From positions 403,181-467,180 of the forward strand of contig NZ_BBZJ01000017.1 in assembly GCF_001417775.1 (NCBI RefSeq): 64,000 nt of DNA. The letters run 5' to 3'. Under the pieces are notes generated by a model that had not been told where the DNA came from, searched no databases, and was given only the letters and a program-made list of their open reading frames with translations. A program made the position numbers and the translations under genes. Position 1 is the stretch's first letter. The number at the start of each line of letters is the position of its first letter. Origin of the DNA: Streptomyces sp. TP-A0356. GTDB taxonomy: Bacteria > Actinomycetota > Actinomycetes > Streptomycetales > Streptomycetaceae. Positions 60,445 through 64,000 of the stretch are shown one piece after another.

Positions 60445-61974
60445 GTGAACACCGAGCGACCCGACGACGCGAGCGACGCGACCGCAGCCACCGAGGACAC
60501 GGACGAGGCCGCCCCGCGGCGGCGCTCCCCCGCGGTCGTCGCCTCGGTCGTGGCCGCGGTCCTGCTCGTCGGGGGCGGCGGAGCGTATCTGGCGGCGACC
60601 GCGTCCGGCGGATCGGGCGGCTCCTCGACGCCGGGCGGTGACGGCACTCCCCCGGCGCTGGCCCTCGACGGTTACAGCGAGGGCGGCACGCCCGGTGTCG
60701 CGGTGGATGAGCCCAACCCGTACGGCACCACGTATCGCGTGCAGGGCGGGCTTCCGGGCGGCCCGAAGTCGGCGCCCGTGTACTGGGCGAGGGGTGAGGT
60801 GACGCGGGACGAAGTGGCCCGGCTCGCCAAGGCCCTGAACGTCACCGGCACGCCGAAGCGGGCCGGCCAGGCGTGGACCGTGGGGACCACCAAGGACGGC
60901 TCGGGGCCGTTCCTGCAGGTGAACGCACAGGCGCCGGGCACCTGGACATTCAGCCGGTACGCGCCCGGTTCCGACAGCCGCTGCAAGGGCGCGGCGCCGT
61001 GCACGTCCGCCGGGGAGGCCCCCGCGACGGTGAGCGAGGCCGCCGCGAAGAAGGCCGCCGCCCCGGTGCTGGAGGCGCTGGGCCAGGACGACGCCAAGCT
61101 CGACGCGCGCCAGCTGATGGGCTCCGTCCGGGTGGTGAACGCCCAGCCGAAGGTCGGCGGGCTGCCCACCTACGGGTGGTCGACCGGCGTCCAGGTGGCC
61201 GCGGACGGCCAGGTGACCGGCGGCAGCGGCAACCTGAAGCCACCGGTCAAGGGCGCCACGTACCCGGTCCTCGACGCGAAGAGGACGCTGGAGCTGATGA
61301 ACGGCGCGACGACCTCGTACGGCCGCAAGGGCATCGGCGGCTGCGCCAGCCCCGTACCGCTCAAGGACAGGGACGAGCAGCCGTGCCGCGCGTCCACCGC
61401 CGCGCCGAAGCGGGCGTCGGCGACCGTGCAGGACGCGGTGTTCGGGCTCGCCGCGCACTCCGTGGGCGGGAAGGCGGTCCTGGTGCCGTCGTGGCTGTTC
61501 CAGGTGCGGCCGGCGGGGGCCGGGGACGGTTTCACGGTGACCCGTACGGCGGTCGACCCGCGGTATCTGACCGCGCCCCAGCCGCCGGGGCAGCCGAGCG
61601 GTGCACCGGAGCCGCGGACCAGCGGGCCGGGCGAGGGGTCCTCGTCGGCGCCGGCGAAGCGCGATGTGAAGGTGATGGGTTACACCGCGGGCGGCAAGGA
61701 CCTCACGATCGCCTACGAGGGCGGGGTGTGCGCGGACTACGCGGCGTCCGTGAGCGAGGGCTCCGACAAGGTGACGGTGACCGTGACCGAGACTCCCTGG
61801 CAGGGCAAGGTCTGCATCGCGATCGCCAAGGTCTATCACGCGACGCTGCATCTGAAGGCACCGCTCGGGAACCGGGAGGTGGTGGGCTCGGACGGCGCGC
61901 CCATCCCGAAGGGGACGGCCTTCATGCCCTCGAAGGCGTCCCCCGGCGGCTCGGGGGCGGCCCAGGCCCGGTAG
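60445..61974 (+). CDS. Membrane-anchored extracytoplasmic protein
   Basis: This 509-residue protein has a cytoplasmic acidic N-terminus (NTERPDDASDATAATEDTDE), one membrane helix (about 30-52, VVASVVAAVLLVGGGGAYL) and a large outer domain. The outer part has Cys pairs (SDSRCKGAAPCTS; VCADYAASV with KVCIAIAKV) that could form disulfides. No enzyme motif is seen. The GTG at 60445 follows GAAGGAG (60431-60437). Function unknown. A 17-bp terminator separates it from erpA. Confidence 0.8.
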   Translation: MNTERPDDASDATAATEDTDEAAPRRRSPAVVASVVAAVLLVGGGGAYLAATASGGSGGSSTPGGDGTPPALALDGYSEGGTPGVAVDEPNPYGTTYRVQGGLPGGPKSAPVYWARGEVTRDEVARLAKALNVTGTPKRAGQAWTVGTTKDGSGPFLQVNAQAPGTWTFSRYAPGSDSRCKGAAPCTSAGEAPATVSEAAAKKAAAPVLEALGQDDAKLDARQLMGSVRVVNAQPKVGGLPTYGWSTGVQVAADGQVTGGSGNLKPPVKGATYPVLDAKRTLELMNGATTSYGRKGIGGCASPVPLKDRDEQPCRASTAAPKRASATVQDAVFGLAAHSVGGKAVLVPSWLFQVRPAGAGDGFTVTRTAVDPRYLTAPQPPGQPSGAPEPRTSGPGEGSSSAPAKRDVKVMGYTAGGKDLTIAYEGGVCADYAASVSEGSDKVTVTVTETPWQGKVCIAIAKVYHATLHLKAPLGNREVVGSDGAPIPKGTAFMPSKASPGGSGAAQAR

Positions 61975-61992
61975 CGCGGCTCTTGGATACGC

Positions 61993-62030
61993 GAAGGCGG
62001 CGTCCCCCTGCGGAGGGGGACGCCGCCTTC
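61993..62030. terminator. Bidirectional terminator between the membrane protein gene and erpA
   Basis: A perfect 17-bp stem (GAAGGCGGCGTCCCCCT with AGGGGGACGCCGCCTTC) closes a GCGG loop, 18 bases after one stop and 41 bases after the other. Confidence 0.9.
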
Positions 62031-62071
62031 GTACGCGTGCCGGTGAACGGTCACCGGTGGTGGCGCGGTGC

Positions 62072-62428
62072 TCAGCTGAAGGAATCGCCGCAGGCGCAGG
62101 AGCCCGTCGCGTTCGGGTTGTCGATGGTGAAGCCCTGCTTCTCGATGGTGTCGACGAAGTCGATGGTGGCGCCGCCCAGGTAGGGGGCGCTCATCCGGTC
62201 GGTGACGACCTTGACCCCGCCGAAGTCCTTCTCGACGTCGCCGTCGAGGGAACGCTCGTCGAAGAAGAGCTGGTAGCGCAGGCCGGAGCAACCGCCGGGC
62301 TGAACCGCGACACGCAGCGCCAGGTCGTCACGGCCTTCCTGGTCGAGCAGGGCCTTGACCTTGGCCGCGGCGGCGTCGGTCAGGATGATGCCGTCGGTGA
62401 CGGTGGTGGTCTCGTCCTGTACGGACAT
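62072..62428 (-). CDS. erpA: Iron-sulfur cluster insertion protein ErpA
   Basis: This 118-residue A-type carrier has the three conserved cysteines: PGGCSGLRYQ and the C-terminal GSCACGDSF. It delivers clusters to apo-proteins. The ATG has GGGAGAG 7 bases upstream. It is divergent from nadA, whose product NadA needs a 4Fe-4S cluster; this fits the pairing. Orthologue of Rv2204c by recall. Confidence 0.95.
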   Translation of the reverse strand: MSVQDETTTVTDGIILTDAAAAKVKALLDQEGRDDLALRVAVQPGGCSGLRYQLFFDERSLDGDVEKDFGGVKVVTDRMSAPYLGGATIDFVDTIEKQGFTIDNPNATGSCACGDSFS

Positions 62429-62740
62429 CTACATCTCTCCCGGGTTGTACGGAGACTGCTTGCCGACGAGTGCAACCGGCTTGGCCGCGGATTCATTCCG
62501 GGCCGTGCGCGTTTCTTTCTCTTCCTCCCTCATGCTCGCATACGCGGCGGAACACGCACAGCGGCCGAAGACGGCCCGGCAGGGGCCGCCGGGATTCACG
62601 TCACATCGACGTTATGGCCATCGTCAAACTGACATGAACCGGTTATGATAGATAGCGTCAATTCGACGAAAAGGCTTGTCCCGCATGTCCCGTCGGCCCT
62701 GCTCGGGCCGACGAGCCGCAGAACAGAAAGGGTGCGTGTC
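62429..62740. other. Divergent erpA-nadA intergenic region
   Basis: The 312 bases hold no gene that I trust. The stretch 62600-62670 is markedly AT-rich and contains TATGAT at 62644-62649, a possible -10 for nadA. No -35 with usual spacing is clear. I see no known NAD-regulator box that I can be sure of. Confidence 0.4.
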
Positions 62741-63925
62741 GTGACCACCGCCCACACCCAGGAGCTCGACGTACAGCCGACGCCTCTCGCCCTCCTGCTG
62801 CTCGGCCGTGAGGCCGACCCCAAGAGCGAACGGGGCGTCGAGTGTCCCGGCGACCTGCCCTCGCCGTCCGACCCGGACCTGGTCGAGCGCGCCCGGGTGG
62901 CCAAGGAGAAGCTCGGGGACAAGGTCTTCGTGCTCGGCCACCACTACCAGCGCGACGAGGTCATCCAGTTCGCGGACGTCACGGGCGACTCCTTCAAGCT
63001 GGCCCGGGACGCGGCGGCGCGGCCCGAGGCGGAGTACATCGTGTTCTGCGGTGTGCACTTCATGGCGGAGTCGGCGGACATCCTGACGTCCGACGGCCAG
63101 AAGGTGGTCCTGCCGGACCTGGCGGCCGGCTGCTCCATGGCCGACATGGCGACCGCCGAGCAGGTCGCCGAGTGCTGGGACGTGCTGACCGAGGCGGGCA
63201 TCGCCGAGCAGGTCGTGCCGGTCTCGTACATGAACTCCTCCGCGGACATCAAGGCGTTCACCGGCAAGCACGGCGGCACGATCTGCACCTCCTCCAACGC
63301 CGAGCGGGCCCTGGAGTGGGCGTTCCAGCAGGGTGAGAAGGTCCTGTTCCTGCCGGACCAGCACCTGGGCCGCAACACGGCGGTGCGGGACATGGGCATG
63401 TCGCTGGACGACTGCGTCGTCTACAACCCGCACAAGCCGAACGGCGGTCTTACGGCACAGGAGTTGCGCGCCGCGAAGATGATCCTGTGGCGGGGCCACT
63501 GCTCGGTGCACGGGCGCTTCAGCCTCGACTCGGTCAACGACGTGCGCGAGCGCATCCCGGGCGTGAACGTGCTGGTGCACCCCGAGTGCAAGCACGAGGT
63601 GGTGGCCGCGGCGGACCACGTGGGGTCGACCGAGTACATCATCAAGGCCCTGGAGGCCGCCCCGGCGGGCTCCAAGTGGGCCGTCGGTACGGAGCTGAAC
63701 CTCGTACGGCGCCTGGCGAACCGTTTCGCGCCGGAGGGCAAGGAGATCGTCTTCCTCGACAAGACGGTGTGCTTCTGCTCGACGATGAACCGTATCGACC
63801 TGCCGCACCTGGTGTGGGCGCTGGAGTCGCTGGCCGAGGGCAACCTGGTCAACCGCATCGAGGTGGACAAGGAGACGGAGGCGTTCGCGAAGCTGGCGCT
63901 GGAGCGGATGCTGGCGCTCCCTTAG
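62741..63925 (+). CDS. nadA: Quinolinate synthase NadA
   Basis: This 394-residue enzyme joins iminoaspartate and dihydroxyacetone phosphate to quinolinate in NAD synthesis. FVLGHHYQRDEV, DLAAGCSMADMA, the 4Fe-4S cysteine positions in VFCGVHFM, HPECKHE and CFCSTMNRIDLPH are present. The GTG at 62741 was chosen because AGAAAGGG lies upstream; an ATG at 62645 is the far alternative. nadB and nadC are expected next, outside the window. Confidence 0.95.
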   Translation: MTTAHTQELDVQPTPLALLLLGREADPKSERGVECPGDLPSPSDPDLVERARVAKEKLGDKVFVLGHHYQRDEVIQFADVTGDSFKLARDAAARPEAEYIVFCGVHFMAESADILTSDGQKVVLPDLAAGCSMADMATAEQVAECWDVLTEAGIAEQVVPVSYMNSSADIKAFTGKHGGTICTSSNAERALEWAFQQGEKVLFLPDQHLGRNTAVRDMGMSLDDCVVYNPHKPNGGLTAQELRAAKMILWRGHCSVHGRFSLDSVNDVRERIPGVNVLVHPECKHEVVAAADHVGSTEYIIKALEAAPAGSKWAVGTELNLVRRLANRFAPEGKEIVFLDKTVCFCSTMNRIDLPHLVWALESLAEGNLVNRIEVDKETEAFAKLALERMLALP

Positions 63926-63940
63926 GGGTTCCTGGTCCCC

Positions 63941-63972
63941 CACGTCGCCGCATGACACACGTCGCCGCATGA
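63941..63972. repeat. Pair of 15-bp direct repeats after nadA
   Basis: CACGTCGCCGCATGA occurs at 63941-63955 and 63958-63972, a 17-base period. It follows the nadA stop by 15 bases. Its role is unknown. Confidence 0.7.
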
Positions 63973-64000
63973 GAGAGGCCCGGCCCGCACATCCCGTGCG

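Noticed and set aside
62600..62670. NAD-responsive operator for nadA
   Set aside because: The region is AT-rich with loose inverted bits, but no sequence fits a repressor box that I can name with confidence.

Overview
The window is a high-GC actinobacterial chromosome segment, almost certainly Streptomyces. The signs are GC-rich third codon positions, frequent GTG and TTG starts, several TANNNT -10 boxes 6-8 bases before a start codon (leaderless promoters), a SAM-IV riboswitch, a Trp-rich trp leader peptide, and aa3 oxidase and bc1 genes in the actinobacterial order. From memory the gene order matches the S. coelicolor block around SCO2108-SCO2162 and, more loosely, M. tuberculosis Rv2178c-Rv2204c. 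No database search was possible, so family names rest on motifs and recall.

Region 1 (1-3030): thiS-thiG (thiazole synthesis), then a PASTA Ser/Thr kinase.

Region 2 (about 3080-14270) is an accessory island and the most interesting part. A rightward operon encodes a trypsin-like/VMAP-type protein, a MoxR AAA+ ATPase, and a 1470-residue vWA-like/NB-ARC/TPR protein of the FxSxx-COOH-system type. A convergent leftward operon encodes a Trypco1-like (trypsin-co-occurring) protein, a 56-residue FxsA-like RiPP precursor, an FxsB-like radical SAM/SPASM maturase, and a separate HExxH peptide-modifying enzyme. It reads as a conflict system of the vWA-MoxR-VMAP kind joined to a cyclophane-RiPP cassette. 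The precursor has an unusual C-terminus: it ends YTSWQASA instead of the canonical FxSxx.

Region 3 (14350-26060): endonuclease IV, a sulfite-oxidase-like enzyme, bacterioferritin and its ferredoxin with an iron box, class II DAHP synthase, a trp attenuator with a fused TrpE-TrpG, phosphofructokinase, a MacRS-like two-component system, PlsC, an alpha/beta hydrolase, and a small membrane protein.

Region 4 (26060-44660): an exo/endonuclease-phosphatase family protein, glucokinase, a 169-bp palindromic element, and a conserved actinobacterial envelope/lipid block (DUF5304, ArsA-like ATPase, SRPBCC, metallophosphoesterase, FadD15-like ligase, PimB-like and GT87 glycosyltransferases, two NlpC/P60 proteins, NYN-domain protein). 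A cholesterol oxidase gene sits inside this block. Rhomboid and AsnC-type genes follow.

Region 5 (44760-64000): a SAM-IV-controlled class V aminotransferase, trpD, the respiratory clusters ctaE-qcrCAB and ctaCDF, an L,D-transpeptidase, a cysteine desulfurase-TusA fusion, an adenosine/ribokinase-type PfkB kinase, ErpA and NadA. Many of these respiratory and cofactor genes supply, or depend on, sulfur, iron-sulfur clusters and NAD.
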